Shown here one piece after another: positions 10,694 through 23,007 of a DNA stretch of 64,000 nt (the first letter of the stretch is position 1; each line of letters starts with the position of its first letter). Under the pieces are notes generated by a model. The model searched no databases and was not told the DNA's origin. It worked only from the letters and a program-made list of their open reading frames with translations. The translations under genes and the position numbers were made by a program. The stretch comes from Lunularia cruciata (taxonomy: Eukaryota; Streptophyta; Marchantiopsida; Lunulariales; Lunulariaceae), in contig OX419757.1 in the NCBI GenBank assembly GCA_948567375.1, positions 19,096,001-19,160,000 of the forward strand. Reading direction: 5' to 3'.

Positions 10694-13008
10694 TCCTTTC
10701 AAGTGACGTCTAGTGATCGATAAGAACTTTTTTCCAGGATCAACTCTTTTGGCTGTCCTTGTAGTCTTCCCGGACACACCCGCACGGAACCTTTAGTCAC
10801 ATTTGTCAACTGGGTGCTAGAAGACCCTGTGCATATTCGAATATACCCGAGCTTTGAGAAGCAAAATGCTTGTGATCCGAGGAACTTTCGATATCTCATC
10901 AGGCATACAACTCGCCGAAACATCCAGGGCCTTAAGATATGGCATTTCACCCCCTCTCGTCGACGGAATTCGCCTGACTCCTAAGTTTTAGTTCTGCTAG
11001 GTACTTTGTTTCTCCAAAGCAACCTACCAGAATATCGAGAGTAAGGGGTAAATTGTGGGAGTCATATATCGATAACCTTTCTAATTGGAGAAGGTTAATC
11101 CTCAGCCTCCATTTGGTACATGGATTTATTGCACTCTGATTCCTACTTGACATTTTGCCAGTTCTCAGTGCTCCCACATGTACAAGGAGGGCCACAAAAT
11201 CAAATCGCAGCAGTTTAGGCAATTGTACCTTAGAGTTTTTGGCTTCTGGAATCTTTCTTGTCCCTGTAATAAAGTTCCTACCACGAGTCGAATGTTGCGG
11301 ACGTTGTTTTTGGTGTCCTGTATTACTTACTGAATCGAATGGCTGATCTCTACCAAGTGACCTGCCTCAGAAGGTCCAAAAGAGTGCCATAGAGGCAGTC
11401 TTGGTTGATCGATTTCCTGGTTCTATCGAACAAACGAACGGGAGTGAATACAATCAGGATGGCAATGAGCTTGGAGGCTGAGAATATGTTGATTATTTTG
11501 CAAACTTGTTTTGCTTTCTGACTTTAGAAAGTCCGCTTTAGAACCTTGGATTCCTTCTAGTTGCTTGCATCGCTTTGTAACTGGCCTGACAGGATTTTAT
11601 GTATTGCAGGAGGGCCTGCCACGCCGATAATTGACTAGTGCGCAGACCCTCCTGCCTCGTCAAGATCTTTCCACAAAACCTCGAGCTAGGAGTCTTCAAA
11701 CTGTAAGTATAGAGTTGCGTTTTTATTTCAAACTGTAAGCCGAGGATGTCTTGTGCTTATTTTCTGATTGTTAGCACCTCTTCCCCTCTGCTGTATGCCA
11801 CTGATAGGTCCGAGTTCTAAGCACGAAAACAATTCCTAGGGCCTTTTTGAAAAGTACACTTCGGAAGCGAGAGTATCTTTCAAAGAGGTCCTAGGAAATT
11901 TAGACACAAGGTCCTGAAAGAACGAGAACTATTGAAATATTCAAGAGGCTCAAGTAAATTTCTTCTTGGTGACATCATGTAGAGACACAACACATTCCAG
12001 GCAGAAAACATAAAATATGGAGCTAATAGAGTATGCTATAAATTAACTCTGCCTATCGATCCATCCCTAGTGCCAAAAGACCTATAACAATAAACAGATT
12101 AATGAACATAAGACCACTGTCAAATACTTTCACTTAACTTTCGGACAAATAAACTTGACCGTTATTCAGTGTCCTAACACCCTTAGCAGAATGTGTCAAC
12201 ATGTGATGCACAGCCTCATGGTTTGTCTACTAGCTGTTTCAATCTCTTATGGAACTTCGCACCTCCAACCGTTTCATGGCGAACCGAAGTTCTATCTAGA
12301 GCTTGTTATTGACCGCCTCGGAAACTTTTGTCCAGTGACAAGAAGACAAATGACCAAGCTCACTAGTGTGGAGGTAGATGTCAGAAACCTCTTCCTGGAG
12401 ACAACTTTGTGGATACAAGTGTGCAGAACTTATGATCCTTGATGATTTAGGTTCCGCATTTCGCTTGAAGTTGTGCCTGGAGTCCCGCAGTTACCGCAGC
12501 ATGGTGACAAGGCCTTGCCTACGGTTGAAACTGTCTTACATTTGTTTGTTTTCTGTCACTAAACTTTGTGCAATGACTATGAGGATGCTTTCCCCATTGT
12601 TGCTTGCATGTATGTCGTGCATAGACAAAAAGTCGCACAAATTTTGGACCGGCTGTGGAAATAAAATACCTGTTTGAAACCACAAACACACACGTGGTGT
12701 TTTAGCAACTCGAAATGTACAGACAATCCCAATATCCGTTTGTACGACTTGGTTGAACATCTACCCTTTTCAGATAATGTTTCACCTTCCTTTAACTTTC
12801 ATTTTGGACCTCATTACCCCGGTGTTTTAGCCACCCGAAATTTACAAACAATCCAAATGGCTGATTCATCCTCGCCGAAGTGGTGTAGAGTCAGAAATAA
12901 AACTTTGAAGCTTCTTTAGTTATTCCTAACAATATGGGTTTATAAGGAATGGCTTCTTCTAAAGCGCGATTCGTTCTTTGTGCTCTCGAAAACTCAATAA
13001 TATCATCT
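10694..13008. other. Region downstream of FA2H without a recognisable gene
   Basis: This presumably contains the FA2H 3' UTR. Several short open frames exist on both strands, the longest under 100 codons. None shows a recognisable motif or splice pattern, so none is annotated. Confidence 0.5.
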
Positions 13009-13103
13009 AATATTCAAGCAAGTTATACACGAGTTATTATGCGCGAATTAAGTCGCATTGCATCTCAATTTTTGGGGTTTGGACCTTTTATGGCTGATAT
13101 CGG
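13009..13103 (+). pseudogene. ndhH: Plastid-derived ndhH fragment (NUPT)
   Basis: The frame reads [20 protein letters not shown] then [12 protein letters not shown]. This matches the conserved core of chloroplast NAD(P)H dehydrogenase subunit H (ASYIRVIMLELSRIASH then LGPFMADIG in the family), minus four residues after NIQ. The mitochondrial homologue Nad7 differs clearly here. Only about 95 bases are recognisable, inside an open frame running from 12949 to 13140. It has no chance of being functional. It is best read as an old plastid-to-nucleus transfer. Confidence 0.65.
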
Positions 13104-13135
13104 CTACTCGGATTCGGACCGAGATGCTTCCAGAG

Positions 13136-13170
13136 AATAATAATAATAATAATAATAGAGAGAGAGCCTG
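13136..13170. repeat. (TAA)n and (GA)n microsatellite
   Basis: About eight TAA units are followed by a short GA run. It directly follows the ndhH-like frame. Confidence 0.9.
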
Positions 13171-13803
13171 TGTGTGGTTTCAAATTTATCACCTTTGCAG
13201 ACTGAAGCCTTTATATTTCATGCGAATAGTCTTTACCCCCTTTTGGCCGGATTTGTATTGAATAGATTTATTTTCATAAATTGCAATATAATGATTAGAT
13301 AGATTCCACGACGATAAAATGACGATCATGTGAATTGGACAAAGCTTATTTATTTACCCTTTAAGAACTTTAGCAAAATTCTCTACCCCTAGAAACTGAC
13401 ACAATCAATGGAGGTGAGCTTTGGTCCAAAACCTCTCTAGTTTCACAATGCCTCATTCAGCAAAGGGAATTTAAGGTTTAACGAAATGTATTGACTTGTG
13501 CGATGGGTTGTGGCTTCTTGGTTTTCCTTGATGATGGCAGAACTGGTGGAGGGGTAAAAAATTATTGAATCCAGTTTACAAACTTTGCGAATTCTGGTTG
13601 AGATCACCTGTGCAATAATGTAGCGAAAATCCTATGATGCTTTCTGAACATTATCATATATTCTTGTCAGAAGATGGTAAGGAGAAATATATGAATAATA
13701 ATATTTTTGCTGTAAAAGGGAATCTAAAAGGCTGAATGTGAATGAAATGTACGACAACACTCATTTAATGCAAACTAGTCCTCACTCCTCAAAGAAACTT
13801 CTA

Positions 13804-13892
13804 CTATTGGGGTGGTGGTCTAGCCCCATTTTACCTCTTTTGTCTCTCCCTTGTACGGGTTGATTGATGGGGGTCTTCCCATCCTTCACGTG
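13804..13892 (+). mobile_element. 3' tail fragment of the R2-like retroelement
   Basis: The sequence is the reverse complement of the 3' ends at 54008-54070 and 57755-57815. It shares a GGGG...CCCC hairpin, then tttgtctctcccttgtacgg, ttgat and gggtcttcc, ending near cacgtg. It is a severely 5'-truncated insertion in plus orientation. No coding part of the element accompanies it. Confidence 0.75.
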
Positions 13893-14780
13893 TAGTAGTA
13901 GACTGGGATTCTAGAAGTCATAAAGCACATATTTTTTGAATATTGTTTTTCAAGTCGTGGAGATGGATTAAAGTTGATGGAAGTATGAAATATTCACGCG
14001 GTCACTGCACACAAAAGCCAGAAGATATTGCTCTTACACTCCACGCTATGTAGAGATAGTCTGTCGGGGATATTTAAATAGAGATATAGTGTTCTTGGAG
14101 AATCTTCATGGAGGTTGTGCTGGTATCGATTGGAAATGCACGTTGAGGTTTAAACCTTTTTGTTTTTCTTAAAAGGAGAGAAAAACTCAAGATGCAAACA
14201 AACGATAGCAAATTCCCTTCGGTCATCTTTACTTGACAATAACTATCACAATTCCTTCCTTTTTGTGGCTCATGCAAGGATAGATCGGTCTTTAAGGTGT
14301 CCTTATCTTTAAATCATGAACGAACTAATATAGTGTTTTATAAAAAGGAAAAGAAATATTCTACAGGTTGTCCTATAACTTTGTCATCTCGAGAACGCCA
14401 AACTTGGTTAAATCTGAAAAGCCAATATTAATAAATTTTCTTTTTTGTGTACTAGCAATTACTCTTCTTTTTCTCTGTGACTTGACTTATCTGAAAAGCA
14501 ATCCTTGTCCTCTCTGAACTCAGCCATTTTAGACATATAATTTTTTGTATTGAAACTAGCATTAACTTTTCTTTTCTTTGTGAATTATCTGAAAATCAAT
14601 CCTCGTCGTAGCTGAACTCAGCTTTCTCAGATTTGGAATAATAATCGTAACTGATCATGCATTTATTTTTAAAGTGCTATATTTTTCCGTTATTACATAA
14701 TCAATTAAAAATGTAACTCAGAGCCGATAAAAAATAAAGTGATAATATTTTCAAAGTATGATGTATTTTTTTCAAAGTTA
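13893..14780. other. Intergenic DNA
   Basis: No gene was recognised. The stretch 14440-14640 contains two loosely similar blocks (gcaatcctcgtc/cttgtcc followed by tctgaactcagc), a weak direct repeat. Confidence 0.4.
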
Positions 14781-14799
14781 GAATACATAAAATATTACC

Positions 14800-15075
14800 T
14801 TTACATAGAAGAAAGCAACAACATGTGATAGCAAGAAGGATGAGAAGAGCCCGTCAAACCTTACAGAGAAAGAGATAAAATGGAGGAGCTAAACCCCATG
14901 TGATAACAAGAAGGATGATAAGACCCCACTTAACCTTACAAGGAAAAGACATAAAATATTACCTTCAAGAGAAGAAATCGTCTGCACGTGGTAATAAGGA
15001 GGATGAGAGGATCCCGTCAAACCTTCCGAGGAAAAGACATAAAAAAAGGTAAATTAGAGGTAAAACCCAATAATA
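14800..15075 (-). repeat. Three degenerate tandem units related to the R2-like tail
   Basis: Units begin near 14823, 14900 and 14984. Each has the order (c)atgtgataacaagaaggat, gagaag, cccgtcaaacctta, aggaaaagacataaaa, with changes. The same order of blocks occurs at the 3' ends of the R2-like element copies at 54.0 and 57.7 kb (aaggat, gaagacccc, atcaagccgtacaa, gggagagacaaaa). The strand given is that of the element sense. Confidence 0.55.
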
Positions 15076-15526
15076 CCGGTCAGAAGAATCTGCCCTATGG
15101 TACCTAAGATATCTGCCCTTCATATTCGGTTTAAGCATCTTTCACCAAAGTCTAAGTGACTGACTTCTTCTCCCAATTGGCAGCCAGAAGCTGAGCGCCG
15201 GGACTTTGAAATGGATAGCTTTAAAGGTCGACACGTGGGCTACATCCTCCACGTTGGAGTTCGAACAGACGACATACATATCAAGTTACTGGAAACTGAA
15301 CAGTTACGGAAAACTCCAAGCTGCACCACGAATCGAAGCATCCGTCCGGTTAAGTGCTTGTAAGTACACCGCCACATGTGAAGCTTCGCGACAGGAGAAT
15401 TTTCCAGCTCTGCCGACTTCAGCACATAAAGATGAAGATCTCCAACATTATTCGAGAAATTCGGAACTGGGTGTCCTCGAATCTGCTTCTTCGGTCAAGG
15501 GAGCGTGAGTGCTTCGAGGATGTGTG

Positions 15527-15742
15527 ATGGTGGCTGTGGAGAAGGCTGCGCTAGGAAGCGAAGGGTTTCGTGTCTCCACGCAGGCCTGTCTCGGGGACCT
15601 GATGAGGAGGTAGATGATTGAGCTGATTCGAAATGCTGTTGAGCTGGGTATCAGGTTGTTTGACACTTGGAATACGTATGGACCGCAGTTCTTTGAGATA
15701 CACATTGAAGATCACGGTGAATATGAAGGACCTGTCTCATAA
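15527..15742 (+). pseudogene. Aldo-keto reductase pseudogene fragment
   Basis: The frame starting at the ATG reads EKAALGSEGFRVSTQ, then after an in-frame TAG reads MIELIRNAVELGIRLFDTW then NTYGPQFFEI. This matches the N-terminus of plant auxin-induced/perakine-reductase-like aldo-keto reductases (LG..GL.VS, then IELI..AV..G...FDTS..YG). The conserved Asp of the catalytic tetrad (FDT) and the Tyr (YG) are present. The region between the first strand and the helix is shortened. Nothing downstream continues the barrel. It is a truncated, stop-containing relic. Confidence 0.7.
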
Positions 15743-17513
15743 ATGATACACATATGCTTGTCCTTGGATCTATTCAACCATTCCCCTCCTACAGTTGCAT
15801 GCACAGGAGAATCTATAATCTATCCCTATTTCCTGAATATGTGTATAAAATCTTGATTGTTTTGGTGGTTGTCAGTAGTCAAATTTCGAGAATGGGAAAA
15901 GGGGCGGGCAATAGGAGAACGAGACCTCACTCAAGACCGGACGAGGAGATGGTAGATTTTGCTTTTGTCAAAATTAAAGTTAATTGATAAATAGATAAAA
16001 GATGAAAATTAATTCCGAGAATATTGTGTCTGTCAGGTCCAATTCCACACTCTTTCCTGATTAGTAATGAGAAGATATGCTCTGCCTTAAGCGAATTGTG
16101 TCACCGGATATTATTTTAAAACATAGAGCATGCAATAGCGTAATTTTTTCCTCTAGTTTGCATACAAGGAGAGATATTCAGGTGGTGACTTTGACTCCGT
16201 GACATACATTTCCAACTTACTTCACGATATCGTACGGGTTGATAAGTCACGTAACATCTCGACGATATTTTACTACACAACTTATTGTTGATCGCATAAA
16301 CAGGTGTAATGTTTCTGAATAAACAAGTTGATCAACAGTGTAAGCTGAAACAAAACAAGTCAGATTCTATAAACTAGTTCTAGTGTTCAAAGTACTGTAG
16401 GCTTCGACTCAATATTTCACAACAAAGGAGTGCAAGGGTTTATAGAAGATCTCAGAAAATGAAGGGCTGTACGATCTTACGTTCTAATCGAGAACTAAGG
16501 CTGAACAAAGCCAGAGTTTGGGGAGGTTTTCAGCTGAGGGCAAAGGCCATCTTAGCATAGTTTTCCCTTTTAGGTTCGCCATTCGATAGCATCTAGTTGA
16601 GGAACAAAGTAGAACCTGAGAGACAGAGGACCTGCTGAAATCCGGAAGGGAATCAACCAAAAGTACGCTGACAAGAGCATTCGGCCCGGACCTTGGGGCT
16701 CGCTTTTACCGGGACAAATCACGGAAATAACAACCGTTAGTCTTAAGTCAACAATGTTCTCGCAAACTGACATTCCTCTGTATATACATGAATCAAACGA
16801 GCCTTAAGAGCCACGCCGTCTAGTATTAAAATATAATTAGTCTAGAAGGCTATGGGTACTTCTCTACACTTATCAATAAATATGGTGTAGTAATCAGGTA
16901 AAGTCCTATGGACATTAAGTGTCACGCCGTTTAGGAATGACCTAAATCGTGCACAGCTGAATCCCAGATTGGTAATTGCCACTATCGAGTACATTTCCCA
17001 CGAAAACAGATGGTCAAAAAGTAATTTCATGCATGCCCAAATGTCAGAGAAATAAGAAGGGATTGAATCTGCTCGGGGCCACATACGCTTTAAACTAAGC
17101 AAAATCGTGCAGTAAAATATCCTTCAATATCTATCAAATTATAAACAGCCATTCCAAGGTTCCAGAGAATAAAAAATACACTGAATTGCTTCAAAACTCG
17201 CTAACATTCTGATTATTAACTCGGTAGATGTCCGACGAAAACTGGGAGACCGTGAAGGGAAGCAGATAATACACCACGACAGTCTCCACGATTTCACTAC
17301 CAAAGGTGAAGTCCGGATGGACAATCACGTCAAGTTCTCGACATATCTATACCTACTTAGGAACGAACTTGTTTCTTCCAATCATCTTGGTGCATCATCT
17401 CTGAATATTCTGCGAAGTAACTGTAACCATTCTCTCCAAATCAAACAAATCCGCCTGATATAGAAGAAAGAAATATGAAAACAAAGTTTGCGCTCGAAAG
17501 TATTAACTCCTTT
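15743..17513. other. Intergenic, including probable NDUFS7 3' UTR at the right end
   Basis: No intact gene was recognised. Short open frames have no family features. The part just left of 17514 would be the NDUFS7 3' untranslated region. Confidence 0.4.
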
Positions 17514-19467
17514 CTACTTCTTCCACCAGAGAGTGACATCCTTTCGACGATTGATTTTCTTTTGCAGCTGCAGAAGACCGTACAAAAGGGCCTCGGCCGT
17601 AGGTGGGCAACCGGGCACATAGATATCGACAGGCACAATTCGATCGCAACCTCGTACGACTGAATATGAATAATGATAGTAACCACCTCCATTTGCACAG
17701 CTTCCCATAGAAATAACCCAACGTGGTTCCGGCATTTGATCGTACACCCTGAGCAAGCAACAAGTACCCTAAGTGGCAGAATACTGGAAGTCGATCACGC
17801 AAGCGGCTAACTCTAGACTATGGATATATCTAGGCAGATCTTGGAAACTTACTGAACTTGACTAGAAATCTTCCACATGCCACAGGAACAAAAGAGGAGA
17901 GCCTCGAAAAGCCTTGCTGCTTTCTACCCACGCGCAATTCACAATCAGATTTAGAAGACAACGAAGAATTGGTGATGTACAAATTGATTACCGCGCTGTA
18001 TACCCCATGAAACTTTCCTATGACATGATTAAGTTCAGAAATATATTCCTGCATCTAAAAGATGTTGACCCTAAACCTTGTAGATGTTGTATGCTAAACT
18101 ATATGCCACGATTACATATCCTGGCTAAAGAATTCTTGTTGACGGGAGTTGGATTGGAGCAGCGAAGACAACACGAAAATAGGGAGCCAGTACCAGCTGA
18201 AAGGGACTTCCAGGTGAAACGAGTGTCATTACCATCCAGCTAAAATCTACAGGATTCGCCAAAAACGAGCTTCAACAAAATATCTTGGAAAATCATCTTG
18301 GAAAATATCTTGGAAAATCATGCAGCAACTTTCGGAGGTAAAACTATGCTGAAAGCCCCAGTTTGATCGCAACCTGATTTATACGATAATATACCTAACA
18401 GCTGGAAAGGCTACTCGGCGTCTCGTTCTTCAAGACCGCGCAGGACCAATACAATTTTCGGAATTTCTCTCTTCTATCCACTCTCTGTTTAATCTCAATC
18501 CCAAATTTTCTCCCACGATGTTCACATAGAAGTCCCCCGATGTTCTACAACCCCCGATTCGTCTATCTGTTCAACGGTCGAACAGTCCTTTGCTTTCTTT
18601 TCTATTAAACACATGTTCCGAATTTCATGCCCGGACACTAAACCTCCATCAAATCTCTACCCTTGACCCTACAAAAACAGTGCAGTCATTCAAGTATCTT
18701 CCCCTCAACCTGGACCTAAAGATCGAAAATCGGATTCATCTACTTGATTTCTGGCTGTAATTTACAATTGAGAACGGGACACACTCAACTAGCTCCCGCA
18801 TTTTCCATCATCTTCATTTGACACATAATAAAACCACTCTCCCTCCAATTATTCAGCTTCTTGAATTAGTTTTATATCTAGTCTTTCCACCGTCCATTCA
18901 GGTCAGATGGATGCTCAATAGAAACTTCCCCAAGTGCGGATTCCCTCAATTTCCCGAAACATAAAAAGCAAGGATTTTGCTCTACCATCTGCAATCGAAA
19001 GTTCATAAACTAAACATAGTCACAGCAGGAAACAGACCAGTGCGAGCCAAGTTTAACCGCAAAAACCCTAAATTCACAACCGAGCAAATTCCAATCTTAT
19101 AGGAAAGAGGAAGAGCGAGTACTCACTTGCGCAGGGCCGGAGCCATTTTGTTCGTCAAAGTTCCAGCAACGATCATGCAGTCAGACTGACGAGGAGAAGG
19201 CCTGAAGATGATTCCAAATCTGTCCAGATCGTACCGAGCGGCACCGGTGTGCATCATTTCCACTGCACAGCAAGCAAGTCCGAAGGTCATGGGCCATAAC
19301 GAACCGGTTCTCGCCCAGTTCATCAACGCATCCACCTTCGAAATGACGAAATCTGCCCCGGAAGTCGCCCCCGACGTCGAGGGCGCAGCTGCCAGAGCCG
19401 GAGCACTGCTGTGCAACAATCTGGTCGTCAAAGCGGCACTCTGCGCAATCTTAGGTAGAAGCGCCAT
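17514..19467 (-). CDS. NDUFS7: Complex I 20-kDa subunit NDUFS7/PSST, mitochondrial precursor
   Basis: This subunit holds iron-sulfur cluster N2 of NADH:ubiquinone oxidoreductase, the last electron donor to ubiquinone, in the matrix arm of Complex I. Two exons on the minus strand, 19467-19127 and 17748-17514, join in phase 2 (AA plus G gives Lys in ALRK-VYDQM). The 1378-base intron has a GTGAGT donor and an AG acceptor. The product is 191 residues. A Ser/Ala-rich, basic N-terminus of about 35 residues looks like a mitochondrial presequence. Cluster ligands are visible in [20 protein letters not shown] and [13 protein letters not shown]. The C-terminus DVTLWWKK is close to the family's usual end. 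The ATG at 19467 (MALLPKIAQ) is the natural start. The gene appears intact. Confidence 0.95.
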
Positions 19468-21360
19468 TCTGCTGCCCTACTCGAATTCGTCGATGAATGA
19501 GTCTATCCGACTGATCGATTTTCTCGCACTACTGATCTCAGCAACACTGATTTCCTGCTACTAAATTGCAACTTCATTCCAGACGCGGCAGGATCCTCTA
19601 CGCTTTGTGTACACACCCACACCGTCAGACACCTGCTCAAATGAAGACGACACTCGTGTCTTCCGCAAAGCCATGAGAGTGGCAAGCACCTCTATTCAGT
19701 GCTCCATAATGCGGAACTAATTTAAGCTTTAATTAGTTTCCTTGATTTCCCTAAAATGGTCCATTTCATTTCATGTGTACAACACCTCAATCTTCCTCAA
19801 GGTTACGTGTTTGGAAAAAAAACGGGAGATGATAGCATCCATTATGAAGACTAACTGATGGAGAGTATTGGCAGTTGTTAGTTTCTTTATACACATGGTG
19901 TGCACATTATCCACCAAAAGAAAAGGATATGATTAGCCAATAGTTGATCGAAATCAATCAAAAGGTTTTTGCAGTCTTGGAGTTTCCCATCGTCAAACAT
20001 ATTTTGTGTGTGTGTGTGTGTAAGGTTGTGCCTCCTTGATATCATAATACAATATTTGAACAAAATATACTTGTTAGTAACTTTAGAGCAATAGCTACTC
20101 TTGTTGCTCAAGCTACAATCGGTGTTTGAGTCTAGCTTATTAAACAAAATAGCCTATCCATGGAAGAGAAGGCAAGAACCGGATAGGCCTTCTCGCTACA
20201 ACTAGCTATTCATAAAAGTTGCCATAGACTTAATGCTCTTCAAGACGTCTACTTTCAAGAACTTTATTCTTTGTGTGCCTTCCTACTTAATTTTGTTTTT
20301 TACCAAGGCAACAAAATTTCTTCCTTGTGAGCAAATTTTTTTTTTATCCAAATATAATCATAATGTGAGTTTATCTCTCAAAATCTATATTACCGTGCTA
20401 GGTAAAAGTTCCAACAATATCTTTTATATTAGAAAATTTAATATAAAACCGTGGATTATGTATTAAAATAAAATTATCAAGAATATTAGCTTTATGAAAG
20501 AAAGAAGTTAAATAGAATAATCAATCAAACATGTAAAATTTCAAACCAAATTAATTTTGCTTTTTAATCTATGATGAGAAATTATATTTAACTAAAATAA
20601 ACTACCTCAAACTATGAGGAGAACTTACTTTTTTTTCATAAAGACCTCTTTTTTTATATCTCATAGTGTACTTTATTCTTAACTTGAAATGAAATTTCAA
20701 ATGCTAAACTTAAAGATGAAGTATCCTTTGAAAATGATTTTACATATATATTATAACATAAAATTTTAGCATAAATATTTGTATTATATATGTTAAATAT
20801 TTTTATAAATGAATAATATATTTGTAAGATATTTTCAACACAAGCAAGTTTTATACTTGAGATATATTCAATTTAGCTATATTCATGAGGAGATGGATTT
20901 TGAAATAACAATTATATATCATAGTATGCAATTACAACATTGAATGTATTTGAGTAAATTTATTTCAAAATTTCAGAATATTCTATTTAAATGATTATAT
21001 ATAACATATATATCTTTTTACAAGCCTTTAATTTATTTGCAAGTACTTATTCAAAAACAATTGTAAAGCTCTTTGTAAGAACATAATTTTTTCATTTAAT
21101 GATCATTATAGTAGCTATTAAATTATAATGATCATTTTAGTAAGTACTTGTGTACTATAAATATGAGTTTTGAAGTTAATTACATGTAATTAGCATGTCA
21201 TTTTATATTACTTGTTAGCAATTAGTGTATATTTTTATGGGTCTAAATATCTAATCTTAAACAAGAAATAGAAAAGAAGATTTTTTGACTATTTATCCAT
21301 ATTCAAAGTTGTGCCTTAATTTGGACAACTTTAAAATTTATAGCCAAGGCTTAAAGGCTA
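19468..21360. other. NDUFS7 upstream region grading into AT-rich DNA
   Basis: The first few hundred bases right of the NDUFS7 start presumably hold its promoter; no element could be assigned. A short (GT)n run lies at about 20003-20020. From about 20200 the sequence becomes very AT-rich with no recognisable gene. Confidence 0.45.
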
Positions 21361-21361
21361 C

Positions 21362-21455
21362 TTTAGAGGCAACTAGCTTCAACCAAGACTAGGTGATTCT
21401 AAAGTAGCCTCCTTTAGCCTCTTGAAGGTTTATCATTAAACTAGCTAAATCATAC
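21362..21455. repeat. Dispersed repeat copy 1 (partner near 44.3 kb)
   Basis: The sequence around gactaggtgattctaaagta, gcctc, ttgaag and tttatcattaaactagctaa resembles 44270-44345 (ctaggtgactgactctaacg, tttatcattagactagctag). Both lie in AT-rich DNA on either side of the retrotransposon nest. The family is unknown. Confidence 0.5.
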
Positions 21456-22052
21456 TTTTAGGCCATTTGCTAATAATATCAGATTTCCTTTCATGTTTTA
21501 TATATTGAGAAATAGTTATTCATATTCAAAAAATTGGAGTTGCAGATTAGAGATGAGATGATGGTGGAAATGGAGATGGAAATTTTACAATCATAAGCAA
21601 GTTGAAATTTCAATAGTTTAGAAAGTTAGTAATGTGATACAATTATATATTCTCATAAAAAAATAGAGAAATAAATAGCTAATAAAAATTATTCAGTACT
21701 TAGAATAAAAGAAATATTATTATATGAAATAACTTTTTATCAATTGATGTTTCATAGAATTATAAGCAATTATATCAATGGTGTTGTCTTTCCAATTTTA
21801 TAACTAAGGATGGAACCAAATATGCACCATATATTAGTGGTATTAATAACCTTGTTTATGGAAAACCTTTTGATCTCTCCTTATTGGAACTAAGAGTACA
21901 CAAAGTTTGATTCTTATTTAGTAATGTTATTAATATGAACTAATATGAACTAAGATACCTTTAAATCCTCTAATCATGAACTTAAGAATAAGATAAAGTA
22001 TGCTTAAAAAAATTATAACAATAGAATAATTTAGTTCTATTTATTCTAGATT

Positions 22053-22185
22053 TTCTATAGCAAATCTACATGGTTAAAAGGGTTTAAAATTAAGGCTACT
22101 TTATACATTAAATTTTATTGAGATGAGATGCCATTCAAGCTCAAAAGAGAGTTAGTAGTAATTTGTCAATAGACTAGTCTATTGC
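22053..22185. repeat. Direct repeat copy 1 (partner at 23008-23130)
   Basis: Shared blocks include tctatag..aatctacatggt, ggg.tttaaaatt.aag, gtacatt-like, ttttattga and attcaagct. It is a roughly 125-base local duplication of unknown origin. Confidence 0.55.
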
Positions 22186-22551
22186 TTATTCTCTAAACAC
22201 AATGAAGGGAAACATGGTTATAATCCTTGAATCGCACTCAAAAAGTCAGATTCATATATCAATGTAATACCATTAGCTATATAGATTATCTAAAGGTGGA
22301 AATTTGCTTAGTAGTATCTTTAGGGATGTTATATAGAATATTCTAAGTAGATCAGATAAAATTGTCACCAAAACAGTACTTCTACTAATAGAGCAAAGAC
22401 CAAAACACACTAAAAACTTTAGAGTCAATTTTGGAGGCTCAATCAAAAGAATTAGGTCTCAAAAAATGAAATCTCCCTCCTCAAAAGATGTTATCTTCTT
22501 CCCCATGTTTTTCTTGTCTAGATCTTTCCAATGGTACCTCACCCATGCTAT
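22186..22551. other. AT-rich intergenic DNA
   Basis: No gene or repeat was recognised. Confidence 0.4.
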
Positions 22552-22785
22552 TATGAGCTTCCTACATGAAGATTCTCCAAAGATTCATTTGGTCAAACTT
22601 GTTTGACCAACCAAATAAGACAAGGATCAAAATGTCACCAATCCATACAACTAATATAAGGGTATAGCTTGCTGATATATCACCAATCCATGTATCTAAT
22701 ACAAGGATGTAGCTCCCTTTGAGGGAATACTCTTTGTTATATAAAAAAAACAAAGTGCTCCTTTGAGACACTAGAGTATTGAGGA
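22552..22785 (-). repeat. Old, diverged LTR fragment related to element C
   Basis: The plus-strand text follows the reverse complement of element C's LTR in order. It has cctacatgaagattc, ttggtcaaa..tgttt.accaacca, gcttgctgata.atcacc, agctccctttga.gga and ctctttgt.atata. It is far more diverged than the two LTRs of C, so it predates that insertion. On the plus strand it reads in the coding sense of C reversed, so its sense relative to C is inverted. Confidence 0.65.
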
Positions 22786-23007
22786 ATGAAACCTTTTGTT
22801 TCTCCTCTTGTATTTCTCTTATGGTTTCTTCTATTCTTGAAATTTTACAATCAACCGCTAAGGACCAAACATGTCCGTCCGCCTATTTGCTATATTACAT
22901 GAACCGTAAGCTACTAAGGACCATTAAATAGCACTACTAATGACCATATTTCGACACTACTAAAGATTGAGTTGGAATCTAAGTCTATTATATGTGTAAG
23001 ACTAGAG

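Noticed and set aside
12155-12760. Overlapping open frames of 75-100 codons on both strands
   Set aside because: None resembles a known protein and there is no splice structure.
16842-17102. Minus-strand open frame near the NDUFS7 3' end considered as a further exon
   Set aside because: The NDUFS7 product already ends at the family's usual C-terminus (TLWWKK), and this frame has no relevant similarity.
17190-17460. Plus-strand frame with SKLANIL and EG..I..-SLH, reminiscent of short-chain dehydrogenases
   Set aside because: Only one seven-residue match, no Rossmann motif or catalytic Tyr, a stop just upstream, and it lies antisense to the likely NDUFS7 3' UTR. Too weak to annotate.
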